Of a DNA stretch of 33,684 bases, positions 1-7,722 are shown piece after piece (the stretch's first letter is position 1; the number at the start of each line of letters is the position of its first letter). A model generated the notes under the pieces. It worked only from the letters and a program-made list of their open reading frames with translations. It had not been told where the DNA came from and searched no databases. Origin of the DNA: an archaeon (GTDB lineage: Archaea > Nanobdellota > Nanobdellia > Woesearchaeales > GW2011-AR9); the NCBI GenBank assembly GCA_002688265.1, contig NZCK01000007.1, positions 1-33,684 on the forward strand. Reading direction: 5' to 3'. The position numbers and the translations under genes are program-made.

Positions 1-48
1 AGATTGTTTTGACCCTTTTACTTCTCAAGAGTAGTTATCTTAGAAATG

Positions 49-58
49 TTTATAAATA
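49..58 (+). promoter_or_regulatory. TATA box for the nucleotidyltransferase gene
   Basis: TTTATAAATA is centred about 25 bp before the ATG at 79. That is the distance expected for a leaderless archaeal transcript. It lies inside the ORF-track reading frame that begins at 46, which argues that the ATG at 46 is not the start. Confidence 0.6.
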
Positions 59-78
59 GGTTGCCTATAATAATACTA

Positions 79-813
79 ATGGATCTTGATGAGAAAATTA
101 AGTTAGTAGGCAGACATTTTTCCCCCGATGAAGCAATTATTAGTGGTGGACTTGCTAGTTACTTAAACACAAATATTGTGAGAAACACTGATGATGTAGA
201 TTTAATTGTTGTCTCAAGTGAAGATTTAGGTGACAAAAAGTATAATTTTCAACTAGAAACTCAGATCCATATAGACCTTACACAAGCAGATTATGTTTTT
301 GATTCAATTGATATTTCTAACCCAGAATTACAAATAAGAGCAATAAAAATAAAAGAATATGAAAGTGGAGAAAAGGTAAGTTACTTGGGACCGGAAGCAC
401 TTATAGCAACAAAGCTAACATGTTTTTGTGTGTCAAATATTGATGGACAACCCACTGAATATGGGATAAATGTACTAAGAGATAGAGATTTACAAGATAT
501 TAGAAATCTTCAAAAAATAACACTTGACGAAGAATTAATGTATGATATATTAGGGACAGTTAGACAATTAGAAGAAGTTGAAGATGTGTCAATTTTTTGG
601 GAGATTGCTAAGAGGGTTTTAGTTGAAAGAAATGCAGGAATCTCTTTTAAGAAAAGTGCTTTTGGAATTGCTAGATTTTTAGCAACTATCCCAGAAGAAC
701 ACAGGGAAGAGCAATATCAAAGCTTAAGAGATACTTCTGAGGAGATGCAAACTGGACCGTTTGCAATATATGTTCAAAAAGAAAAATTTCTTAATGCATA
801 TGAATTTCAATAA
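79..813 (+). CDS. Nucleotidyltransferase-fold protein (AbiEii/DUF6036-like)
   Basis: The N-terminal part has the signature of a minimal nucleotidyltransferase: a GG pair (SGGLASYL) followed by an R-T-D-DVDL stretch, in which the two Asp would bind metal. The later segment GPEALIATKLTCF followed by RDRDLQDIRNL resembles the helical part of AbiEii/DUF6036-type proteins. I start it at the second Met (MDLDEKIK), because a TATA box sits 25 bp upstream of that codon and overlaps the ORF-track start at 46. It would have about 244 residues. No partner antitoxin or toxin gene lies next to it; the following gene is dph5 with its own promoter. The substrate, whether a nucleotide, a tRNA or a protein, is unknown. 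Fold call fairly sure, role unknown. Confidence 0.6.
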   Translation: MDLDEKIKLVGRHFSPDEAIISGGLASYLNTNIVRNTDDVDLIVVSSEDLGDKKYNFQLETQIHIDLTQADYVFDSIDISNPELQIRAIKIKEYESGEKVSYLGPEALIATKLTCFCVSNIDGQPTEYGINVLRDRDLQDIRNLQKITLDEELMYDILGTVRQLEEVEDVSIFWEIAKRVLVERNAGISFKKSAFGIARFLATIPEEHREEQYQSLRDTSEEMQTGPFAIYVQKEKFLNAYEFQ

Positions 814-831
814 AATAAATCTTTTAGTAGC

Positions 832-845
832 AAATATATAAAAAG
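832..845 (+). promoter_or_regulatory. TATA box of dph5
   Basis: AAATATATAAAAAG is centred about 27 bp before the ATG at 866, giving a start of transcription at or next to the start codon. It supports ATG 866 over the TTG at 848 used by the ORF track. Confidence 0.65.
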
Positions 846-865
846 ATTTGAGGGATTTAAACATT

Positions 866-1678
866 ATGACTCTACACATTATTGGCCTGGGACTTTGGAA
901 TCAAAAAGATATTTCTGTTCGTGGATTAGAGATAGTTCGAAGTTGTGATGCTGTTTATTTAGAGGAGTATACTTCACTGCTCGCTTGTTCACATTCTGAA
1001 TTAGAAGAGTTTTATGGTAAAGAAATTATTTTAGCTGATCGTGCGCATTCTGAACAGAAAGTTAATGAGATCATTAATCTTGCTAAAGAAAAAGATGTAG
1101 CGTTCTTAGTTATCGGAGATCCAGTCTCTGCAACAACACATATGGAAATTGTGCGTAGCTGCATGGAAAAAAAAGTTTCTGTGTCTATTGTGCATAACGC
1201 TTCCATCTTTAGTGCAATTGGAATTACTGGATTGCAACCCTACAAATTCGGTAAAACTATATCAATTCCATTTCTAGAAAGAGTTCCAAATTTAGAAACT
1301 CCTTATCATATGATAAAACAGAATTTGTCAATTGGTACACACACACTTTGTTTGCTGGACATTATGGTTGATAACGTTGCTGCTGAGACTGGTGGCAAAG
1401 TTGCAGACGATGCTCAGAACACTAAATTTATGACTGTACCTGAAGGACTTGCTGTGTTAGAAGATATTGAATCACGATTAAAAGAAGGTGTGATTAAAGA
1501 AGACACTTTTGTTGTTGGGGTTGCTCGTTTAGGACATGATGATTTTGTTGTGAAAGCTGGTAAACTTTCTGTTGTAAAAGAATTTGATTTTGGTGGACCT
1601 TTGCACTCTTTAGTGATTCCAGGAAAACTACATTTCTCTGAAGAAGAAATGCTCCAGTTATGGAGCGACCAAAAATAA
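866..1678 (+). CDS. dph5: Diphthine synthase Dph5
   Basis: This SAM-dependent methyltransferase methylates the modified histidine of elongation factor 2 during diphthamide synthesis. Family landmarks are visible along the protein: IIGLGLWNQKDIS at the N-terminus, the GDPVSATTH motif around residue 85, HNASIFSAIGITGLQPYKFG, and GTHTLCLLDI. The length of 270 residues is normal for archaeal Dph5. The start is set at ATG (MTLHIIGLG) because the TTG at 848 lies just behind a TATA box spaced for a leaderless message from 866. It is monocistronic and convergent with the DUF218 gene. Having Dph5 implies that this lineage keeps diphthamide. High confidence. Confidence 0.93.
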   Translation: MTLHIIGLGLWNQKDISVRGLEIVRSCDAVYLEEYTSLLACSHSELEEFYGKEIILADRAHSEQKVNEIINLAKEKDVAFLVIGDPVSATTHMEIVRSCMEKKVSVSIVHNASIFSAIGITGLQPYKFGKTISIPFLERVPNLETPYHMIKQNLSIGTHTLCLLDIMVDNVAAETGGKVADDAQNTKFMTVPEGLAVLEDIESRLKEGVIKEDTFVVGVARLGHDDFVVKAGKLSVVKEFDFGGPLHSLVIPGKLHFSEEEMLQLWSDQK

Positions 1679-1716
1679 GAATGATTTTTGTGTATTTTAG
1701 AGATGTGGAAGTGAAA

Positions 1717-2439
1717 TTAATAAGATTTTTTTTCTAAATCTGTTAATTCTCTTTGCTTAGCAAATGGAGTATAAGCTAAATGCCCATTACAGAAGTAGTC
1801 GTGTAAGTCCGCCAAAGTTTGGATGTTTCTTTTGTTGAACACAGAATTCTTCACTCGATTATCTTCACTTTGTTCTCGCATTTCTAGAACTTCATCTGTG
1901 ATACCAATATTCTCTGATTCGATAAAAGTTAATTGATAGTCTATTCTTGGTTTTAGAGCAAAAGTTTCTTGGAAGAAATGTTTAGCCCTTGGCATCTGAA
2001 ACTTTGTTGTGATTATACAAAGTTTTGTTAGGTTTCTAATATCGGTGAATAAAATCCTGGTGAAGAAAGCTTCCCCTAAAGTGTCTCTGGCAAAATCCAA
2101 CATTAAGATTTTTTCTTTAGGGATTTCGTTTTCTAATAGTTCTTTGGCAATTGCTTTAGAATCGTTATAGGGTTGACCATCATTGTCAAGTTTGATTGGG
2201 ACATGAGGAGTTGAACTTGTTGGCAGAATAAAATATTTACTGCCTTGTTCTTTGTATACTTGTATTGCTTTTTTGACTCTCACTTTAACCCAAATTGGCA
2301 GAGTTAAATCTTCTTTGAGTCCGCCACCTAAGATAACAATAGCATCGAATTCTTCTGACATTAAAGAAAAATAGAGATGAAGAGTTTTTGAATCTTTTGG
2401 AACAGAGATTTTGTTGAGTATAATTCTTGTTGTACTCAT
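1717..2439 (-). CDS. DUF218 (YdcF/SanA-like) family protein
   Basis: The segment DAIVILGGGL near residue 33, followed later by KAIAKELLENEIPKEKILMLDFARDT, is the pattern of DUF218 proteins (YdcF, SanA, ElyC). These have a Rossmann-like fold, and some members are linked to the cell envelope. There is no membrane segment, so this one is likely cytoplasmic. A start at Met27 (MSEEFDAIVILGGG) would trim the protein to the domain itself and is a real alternative. I kept the longer start because it lies 18 nt after the stop of the TrmB-like gene, which fits a two-gene operon. The biochemical function is unknown. Confidence 0.65.
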   Translation of the reverse strand: MSTTRIILNKISVPKDSKTLHLYFSLMSEEFDAIVILGGGLKEDLTLPIWVKVRVKKAIQVYKEQGSKYFILPTSSTPHVPIKLDNDGQPYNDSKAIAKELLENEIPKEKILMLDFARDTLGEAFFTRILFTDIRNLTKLCIITTKFQMPRAKHFFQETFALKPRIDYQLTFIESENIGITDEVLEMREQSEDNRVKNSVFNKRNIQTLADLHDYFCNGHLAYTPFAKQRELTDLEKKSY

Positions 2440-2457
2440 CTATTTTTTAGCTAAGTT

Positions 2458-3222
2458 TTATTGCTCATTATTAATCTCTCCACTTGCAACATTCCATAAA
2501 TGTTCAAAGTGGCTTCTGTATGTTTCAGCAATAGATTCGTTTTTTATCATTACTGCAGTTACTGGTGTACCCCATGTAACAATAACAACTTTTCTTCCAT
2601 AAACAAATGTATTAGTTGGATTAAATTGCTTTTCTTTTAAGAATCTATAATTAGTAGTGGGAGCTAAGTCTTTTTCAAACAGAAAAACCCCAAGTTTTTT
2701 CATTGTGATTACTCTCTCTTTGATATTATTTTTCCTAAGATCTCTAAAATATTGTTTCATGAATATCGGAAGAGCATCTTGATATTTTTGATCATCAATA
2801 CCAGTAATCAAAACTTCTTGTTTTGCTTTAATAATATCTTTAAGGAAATATTTTAATCCCTCTTTTCCCTTAAAGACTTCTACAAAGGTATCTTCTTTAG
2901 GAATCTTGGTCATAGCTTCTAATTCTGGGATAATACTATCTACTTCCTGTTCTTGAATTTCTAACTTTCTCTTTTGGTCCTCAATATATTGCTTTATTTT
3001 GCTTGGATGAGTGGCTTGAAAGTACTTCTTAGCACCCCTGTAAATATGTGTAACTAAACCCTTATCCATCAATTGTTCCAACTTATCATAAACATGAACC
3101 CGATAAATGCCTGTTTGTTTGCCTATCTCATAGGCTGTGCTAGAGCCAGATTTAAGCAGATTTAGGTATATTTTGATCTCATTCTCTGTTAAACCTACCT
3201 TTCGCAATATTTCTATGTCCAT
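2458..3222 (-). CDS. TrmB-family transcriptional regulator
   Basis: Residues 1-70 form a winged helix-turn-helix of the TrmB type (LRKVGLTENEIKIYLNLL, then GSSTAYEIGKQTGIYRVHVYD). A basic, coiled-coil-prone linker follows (KIKQYIEDQKRKLEIQEQE), then a C-terminal domain of about 140 residues like TrmB-type effector domains. TrmB proteins regulate archaeal sugar and central metabolism. Here the gene is divergent from the radical SAM operon, with a 19-bp palindrome between the two starts. It is therefore the obvious candidate to control that operon and itself. The DUF218 gene follows 18 nt downstream. The ligand is unknown. Family call good; target is inference from layout. Confidence 0.85.
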   Translation of the reverse strand: MDIEILRKVGLTENEIKIYLNLLKSGSSTAYEIGKQTGIYRVHVYDKLEQLMDKGLVTHIYRGAKKYFQATHPSKIKQYIEDQKRKLEIQEQEVDSIIPELEAMTKIPKEDTFVEVFKGKEGLKYFLKDIIKAKQEVLITGIDDQKYQDALPIFMKQYFRDLRKNNIKERVITMKKLGVFLFEKDLAPTTNYRFLKEKQFNPTNTFVYGRKVVIVTWGTPVTAVMIKNESIAETYRSHFEHLWNVASGEINNEQ

Positions 3223-3256
3223 GAATTATGGTAGAATTAACCCATATTTAAAATTT

Positions 3257-3275
3257 TCGTACCAATTTGATACGA
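3257..3275. promoter_or_regulatory. 19-bp palindromic operator candidate
   Basis: TCGTACCAATTTGATACGA is a near-perfect inverted repeat: TCGTA, C/T, CAA, centre, TTG, A/G, TACGA. It lies between the divergent TrmB-like gene and the radical SAM operon, just upstream of the operon's TATA box. It is a likely binding site for a dimeric regulator. Confidence 0.65.
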
Positions 3276-3281
3276 CAAGCA

Positions 3282-3292
3282 TTAATATATTT
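3282..3292 (+). promoter_or_regulatory. TATA box of the radical SAM operon
   Basis: TTAATATATTT begins 7 bp past the palindrome. It predicts transcription from about 3312, leaving a leader of about 27 nt that carries GAGG before the ATG at 3339. If translation is leaderless instead, the ATG at 3312 would be used. Confidence 0.5.
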
Positions 3293-3338
3293 CAATGGTT
3301 ACTACTGATGTATGATAACAAATAAAGAGGAATATAAA

Positions 3339-4319
3339 ATGGACAACAATAATGTTGCTTACAAAACAAAATCAGCACTAAATCTGGGTGGTGAGCAAAC
3401 AAACAGATTAATGCTTGTTTTAAGGACACCTCCATGCGAGTACAATCAATGTACAATGTGTGGTTTTGATAATAATGCTGGAAAAAAAGTTAAGCTCTGG
3501 AACATTAAAAGACAGTATCAAAATGGTGTTTCTGAAGAGGATTTTTCAGATATAAGAAGAATTGATTTTCCAACTGCTGGCTCATTTTATAATGATAGAG
3601 AACTATCCCCAGAATCAAGGAATTACTTATTTTCTGAAGTTAGCAAACTTCCAGTAGATTCAGTAATGGTTGAAACTAGAGTTGATTATCTTACAGAAGA
3701 AAAGGTCAGAGAATCTAAAAGATATCTAAGAGATGATCAGAGTATTGAACTTGCAATTGGACTTGAAAGTTCGGATGATGATATCAGAAATAAAGTATTG
3801 AGAAAAGGTTTGAGTAAAAAAAGCTTTGAAAGATTTGCAGACATCTGTAAAAATACAGATTCGCCATTGTTGGCATACATCTTGATCAAATCCCCAACAT
3901 TATCAGAAGCTGAAGCAGTACAAGATGCCGTTCAAACTGCTGATTATGTTTACAAAATTGCCAATGAAAGAGGCATCAAAGCTAGAGTTGCTTTCAAGCC
4001 AATGTTTATTCCTGAAGGGACTGAACTTGAAGGCCAATATCTTAGTGGAGAATATAAACTGCCTAAATTATGGACCACAATTGAAACTGTAAAAAGAACT
4101 TCTCAATTGGCAAGCTATCAACCAGATTCAATATTTGTTGGTATGTTTGATGAAGATCTGTCAGGAGATCGGTTCTCAAGCAATTGTGGTGGATGTAATT
4201 CAGAAGTAGTTGAAGCGCTAAAGAAATTCAATGGAACACAGGAGTTGTTTGAATTAGAAAAATTAAGTTGTGAATGTAAAACAGAATGGGAATTAGAAGT
4301 TATAGGTGAATTACAATGA
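3339..4319 (+). CDS. Radical SAM enzyme, RaSEA/TIGR01210-like
   Basis: The N-terminal motif RTPPCEYNQCTMCGF places cysteines at residues 33, 38 and 41 (CX4CX2C), enough to hold the radical SAM 4Fe-4S cluster. Further matches to the family of the archaeosine enzyme RaSEA are FPTAGSFYNDRELSPE, the IELAIGLESSDDDIRNKVL strand, LLAYILIKSPTLSEAEA, and a C-terminal cysteine group (NCGGC, then SCECKTEW). RaSEA acts on a lysine-adduct base in tRNA with ArcS. No arcS is present here, and the downstream genes look like amino-acid metabolism, so the substrate may differ. GAGG lies 8 nt before ATG 3339; ATG 3312 is the alternative start. The gene ends in an ATGA overlap with the next. Family call good, substrate unknown. 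Confidence 0.85.
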   Translation: MDNNNVAYKTKSALNLGGEQTNRLMLVLRTPPCEYNQCTMCGFDNNAGKKVKLWNIKRQYQNGVSEEDFSDIRRIDFPTAGSFYNDRELSPESRNYLFSEVSKLPVDSVMVETRVDYLTEEKVRESKRYLRDDQSIELAIGLESSDDDIRNKVLRKGLSKKSFERFADICKNTDSPLLAYILIKSPTLSEAEAVQDAVQTADYVYKIANERGIKARVAFKPMFIPEGTELEGQYLSGEYKLPKLWTTIETVKRTSQLASYQPDSIFVGMFDEDLSGDRFSSNCGGCNSEVVEALKKFNGTQELFELEKLSCECKTEWELEVIGELQ

Positions 4320-4792
4320 AGGAATACATAGACGCTTCTTTATTCCTAGGAATGCATAGCGCTGATGAAAAAACAAGAGTTGCTTGTAAAAATTACTTTG
4401 TTACTAGACTGAATGACCAAGTTGGAATGAGTTTAGAACAAGTAGGTAAATGCGACGAAGTTATCTGGCAATATCAAAGAGATGAACAAGATGCCTACTA
4501 TCCATTCATGGATAATCTTCACACAATAATGGATATTCAAAGAAAGGGTTACCATGAAAAAGATATCCAAGAAGCAACAACAAATCCAGACTTACAGGAT
4601 TTAAGCATTGCAAATAGATTGACTTTGGGGATGGTAATTTCACGAGGAGCAGAATTGTATTCAGTGAATCCAGAATTAGCTGAAAAGGATTATGTTCGTT
4701 CTCCAGAAACAGGTGAAGAACTTTCCTTCCCACAACCTTTGGAAGAGATGTATCAGCAATCTTTGGAGGTGAGAGTATGTACTCAGGAATAA
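4316..4792 (+). CDS. DUF6190-like, possibly PIN-fold protein
   Basis: I recall actinobacterial DUF6190 proteins with the same wording (DASLFLGMHS, MSLEQVGKCDEVIW, DAYYPFMDNLH), but could not check this. The acidic residues are spaced as in PIN domains: Asp near residue 6 (YIDASLFL), Glu in MSLEQVG near residue 41, and Asp in DLQDLSIANRLTLGMVISRGAELYS, which mirrors the last PIN helix and strand. PIN proteins are usually RNases, but this may be a non-nuclease relative. It overlaps the radical SAM gene by 4 nt and the aldolase gene by 16 nt, so the three products are probably made in fixed ratio. It has 158 residues and no signal or membrane segment. Confidence 0.55.
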   Translation: MKEYIDASLFLGMHSADEKTRVACKNYFVTRLNDQVGMSLEQVGKCDEVIWQYQRDEQDAYYPFMDNLHTIMDIQRKGYHEKDIQEATTNPDLQDLSIANRLTLGMVISRGAELYSVNPELAEKDYVRSPETGEELSFPQPLEEMYQQSLEVRVCTQE

Positions 4793-5550
4793 TTCCCCCT
4801 TTAGTAACTCCAGTAGATTACGACGGGAATGTTTGCGAACAAAGTGTAAAGAATCTTATTGATTTTGTTAGACCATTCTCCACTGCTTTGATGCCAACAT
4901 TAAGTTCAGGAGAAGGTTGGGCTTTGAACGATTGGCAATGGAAAGACATGATTAAATTTACAATCAAACATGCTTCAGGTTTGCCTGTCTTAGCAGGAGT
5001 GGAATACAAGACAACAGAAGAAGTTGTAGAAAAAGCACGAAGAGCACAAAGACTTGGTGTTGATGCTGTAGTAATTACTACACCATTTGAAAAAGACATC
5101 ACACAAGATGAGATTTACCAACACTTTTTACAAGTAAGGGAAGTAGGTGTTCCAGTACTTATTTACAACGAAGAAGCAATCTCTGGAAATTCCATAGAAT
5201 ATGGAACTATTGAAAGAATTTGTGGATTAGGAAACATTGTCGGGATAAAAGAAGCTAGTGGTTCTGCTAGTTTCACAAAAAGAATTGTTGATTCTGGATT
5301 AGACATTCCTGTGTTTCAAGGATGGGAACATCTTTGTTATCAATCTAAAGGAGTGGATGGATACATCGTACCTTTAGCTAATTTGGAACCAGAAGTATGT
5401 TCAGAGATGTTAAGAGACCCCACTGCTAAAAAGCAGAGCAGAATTGATTCTCTTTGTAAGAGGTATAACATTCTAGGTGAAGATTGGTATGTTTTCTTGA
5501 AAAAAGAACTGCAGCAAAGAGGAACAATAACAACTATGAGAGTGATCTAA
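4777..5550 (+). CDS. DapA/NanA-family class I aldolase
   Basis: This is a TIM-barrel lyase of the dihydrodipicolinate synthase / N-acetylneuraminate lyase family, which typically joins or splits pyruvate and an aldehyde through a Schiff base. Visible landmarks are SGIIPPLVTPVD at the N-terminus, SSGEG at residues 43-47 in place of the usual TTGE, the catalytic Tyr in VLIYNEE (Tyr130), and the Schiff-base Lys in GIKEASG (Lys158). At 257 residues it is about 35 shorter than typical members. GGAGGTGA, a full SD site, lies 5 nt before the ATG, inside the preceding gene. No dapB or other lysine-pathway gene is near, so DHDPS activity is unlikely. The substrate is unknown. Confidence 0.85.
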   Translation: MYSGIIPPLVTPVDYDGNVCEQSVKNLIDFVRPFSTALMPTLSSGEGWALNDWQWKDMIKFTIKHASGLPVLAGVEYKTTEEVVEKARRAQRLGVDAVVITTPFEKDITQDEIYQHFLQVREVGVPVLIYNEEAISGNSIEYGTIERICGLGNIVGIKEASGSASFTKRIVDSGLDIPVFQGWEHLCYQSKGVDGYIVPLANLEPEVCSEMLRDPTAKKQSRIDSLCKRYNILGEDWYVFLKKELQQRGTITTMRVI

Positions 5551-6621
5551 ATGACAGATAAACTTAGACAAAATAATTGTAATGAGTTGCATATCAGCTA
5601 TGATTCTGGCTCAGGTTGTACGTTTGTTATTGCTCTTAATACAACCTATCACAATAAAGGTAATGGTGGAACCAGAATGAAGAATTACTCTTCTATTGAA
5701 GAAGGTATCGAAGATGCTTTAAGATTAGCAAATGCTATGACCAAAAAATGTGTTGTAATTGGTGATAGGGACAATGGAAAATTTAGTGGAGCAAAAGGAG
5801 TAATCATTGGAGATCCTGCAACACAAAAAACTCCTGAAATGCTAAGAAGCTATGGGCGATTTGTCCAATCCTTAAATGGCAGATTTCAAACTGGTTGTGA
5901 TATGAACATATCTCCTAGCGACCTAGAGTATATGGCAGAAGAAACTCAATATGTCGACGGACTTCCATCGATTGGAATAGGTGATGGAGGAGAAGCTACC
6001 GCATATGGAGTAGTTGTTGCAATGAAAACGCTTTGTGAACAAAAGTATGGAAGTAGTAATTTGAAAGACAGAGTTATTGTTGTTCAAGGTGTTGGAAGTG
6101 TTGGTTCAGATTTAGTTAGAAGATTAACTGAAGAAGGAGCAGAAGTAATTGTAACAGATGTTGATTCCAATAGATTGAGATCTGTTGTGGACCAATATGG
6201 AGTAAAGAGTGTAAGTTCGGAAGAAGCATATTCTGTTAGTTGCGATATCTTCTCACCAAACGCTTGTGGAGATGTTTTGACAGCTGAGAACATAGGTAGG
6301 TTAGATTGTGATTTGGTTATTGGTGCTGCTAACAATCCTTTGTTGGATGGTTTAGAATCTGTTAAACAAATGCAAGAAAGGGGAATTGTTTTTGCACCAG
6401 ATTATGTGGTCAATATTGGAGCACAAGTATTAGCTATCTGTGAAGTTGAAGGAAAAAGTATTGATTTTGCTTATAGTAGAATTCAAGATATTATCCAGAA
6501 AAGACTTGGACAGATTAGTTTGCAGGATCAAACAATGTATGAAGTTGCAGAGAGATTAGTACTTCAAGAAATGCTAAGAACAAAACTTTCACAGACAAGT
6601 ATTACTGAGGTGAAAAGATGA
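5551..6621 (+). CDS. Leucine-dehydrogenase-like amino acid dehydrogenase
   Basis: The protein resembles Glu/Leu/Phe/Val dehydrogenases, which interconvert 2-oxo acids and L-amino acids with NAD(H). Landmarks are GGTRMKNYSSIEEGIEDALRLA, Lys65-Lys66 in MTKK (substrate lysine), SGAKGVIIGDP (catalytic Lys82), CDMNIS with Asp117, and a Rossmann VQGVGSVG near 178-185 with an Asp ending the second strand, favouring NAD over NADP. The first Gly of the usual GGxK is Ser, and about four residues are inserted before it (GDRDNGKF), so side-chain specificity may be unusual. Its ATG follows directly on the stop of the aldolase gene. It probably aminates the aldolase product or runs in reverse; that is inference. 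Confidence 0.87.
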   Translation: MTDKLRQNNCNELHISYDSGSGCTFVIALNTTYHNKGNGGTRMKNYSSIEEGIEDALRLANAMTKKCVVIGDRDNGKFSGAKGVIIGDPATQKTPEMLRSYGRFVQSLNGRFQTGCDMNISPSDLEYMAEETQYVDGLPSIGIGDGGEATAYGVVVAMKTLCEQKYGSSNLKDRVIVVQGVGSVGSDLVRRLTEEGAEVIVTDVDSNRLRSVVDQYGVKSVSSEEAYSVSCDIFSPNACGDVLTAENIGRLDCDLVIGAANNPLLDGLESVKQMQERGIVFAPDYVVNIGAQVLAICEVEGKSIDFAYSRIQDIIQKRLGQISLQDQTMYEVAERLVLQEMLRTKLSQTSITEVKR

Positions 6622-7010
6622 AAAGGTATCAGAGAGTTGTTGTCGGAGGATTGTTAATAGCTGGAAGTCTTGGATTATTCGGTTGTTCAGATGACACTCC
6701 AACAGTTACAAATAAAGTAAAACTTGGTATGGGCCAACCATATGTGGCAGTTGGTGATGTAACAGGTGATGGAAAAAGAGATATTGTTTATGGAGACAAA
6801 AAAGGAGTTCATTATTTAGAAAACCTAGGTGATGGCAAATTTGATGAACCAGTTAAAGTCGGTGGCGATTATAATCTTGGTCATGGTCAAATCCCTGTTG
6901 CAGTTGGAGATGTTACTGGCGATGGTTTAGAAGACATTGTCATTGGAAAAAAATCAGGAATCTCTGTTTTAGAAAACCAAGGAGAAGGGAAATTTAAGCC
7001 ATTAGAATAA
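6618..7010 (+). CDS. Lipoprotein with two FG-GAP/VCBS-like repeats
   Basis: A basic start, a hydrophobic run and the lipobox LFGC (Cys23) mark an exported lipid-anchored protein. Two repeats follow, each with DVTGDGxxDIV (near residues 47 and 97) and then a GVHYLENLGDGKF-like strand. This is the calcium-binding loop and blade of FG-GAP/VCBS propellers. Two blades are too few for a full propeller, so it may pair with itself or another protein. The gene overlaps the dehydrogenase by ATGA and has GAGGTGA 5 nt before the ATG, so it belongs to the operon. Why a surface lipoprotein is co-made with cytoplasmic enzymes is unclear; uptake or sensing is a guess. Confidence 0.8.
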   Translation: MKRYQRVVVGGLLIAGSLGLFGCSDDTPTVTNKVKLGMGQPYVAVGDVTGDGKRDIVYGDKKGVHYLENLGDGKFDEPVKVGGDYNLGHGQIPVAVGDVTGDGLEDIVIGKKSGISVLENQGEGKFKPLE

Positions 7011-7074
7011 ATCTCATTCCTATTTTTATTAATCCTTTTTCATTTATAGATTTATAATCAGCCATATTGAAATA

Positions 7075-7680
7075 TCACCACAGCGCATAGTTAACATTAT
7101 CACTTCGAACTACAGCAGTATCTTTGTAAAGAGCAAATAAACCAGGATTAAACTTGATCCAATTGTCTAGTCTCTGCCTCTTTTCAAAACTAATATGATC
7201 ACCACCCAAAACCGCAGCATAAATTACTTCTCGAATAGTGTCCTCAGCCTCCACTTCATCCATAGTCTCACTGCCTTCCATCAAATATTCTGTCTCTTCT
7301 TCCCATTCCTTGTATTTTGCATCAAGGTCAGCAAATGCCTTTGGTAAATAACTAGATTCCATCTTGGCATAATGCAACTGCTCAAAATGGAATTGTTCAG
7401 CTAAAGCAGAATAATCAGTCATGTTAGTAATTAAAGGATCAAGAGAATCAGAAACCTTTGATAATTCATCAGAATCTAAATCAATATCTTCTAAATCAAG
7501 TAAATTCTCAAGTTTAGATGTTTTTGATTGTTTTTTTGTTGCAGCTTTTTTAGCTTTTTTAGGGTTTTTTGAATTCTCCTTTTCTTTGCTATCTGTTTCA
7601 GAAGAATCTTTAGAAAGAATAGATCCAAGTGCTTCTAGAATTTCTACTAAATCTTCAGATGATTGTGTTTGCACTGCCAT
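7075..7680 (-). CDS. Hypothetical protein with Lys/Ser-rich low-complexity region
   Basis: I do not recognise a family. Residues 1-25 are helical, residues 25-60 form a charged Lys/Ser/Glu tract (KKAKKAATKKQSK), residues 60-85 are acidic, and the C-terminal 110 residues look like a folded helical domain ending in NVNYALW. There is no signal or membrane segment. The basic tract could bind nucleic acid. GAGG lies about 9 nt before the ATG, supporting the start. It is convergent with the radical SAM operon, with 64 bp of T-rich sequence between. It reads in the same direction as proS but is separated from it by the structured insert described below. Confidence 0.6.
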   Translation of the reverse strand: MAVQTQSSEDLVEILEALGSILSKDSSETDSKEKENSKNPKKAKKAATKKQSKTSKLENLLDLEDIDLDSDELSKVSDSLDPLITNMTDYSALAEQFHFEQLHYAKMESSYLPKAFADLDAKYKEWEEETEYLMEGSETMDEVEAEDTIREVIYAAVLGGDHISFEKRQRLDNWIKFNPGLFALYKDTAVVRSDNVNYALW

Positions 7681-7722
7681 AAATTTTCCTCAAAACCTAA
7701 TTATAAGACAAGTGAAACTTAT

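Noticed and set aside
4777-5550. Lysine-pathway dihydrodipicolinate synthase
   Set aside because: No other lysine-pathway gene is nearby, the protein is short, and the active-site TTGE is SSGE; a different aldolase role fits the operon better.
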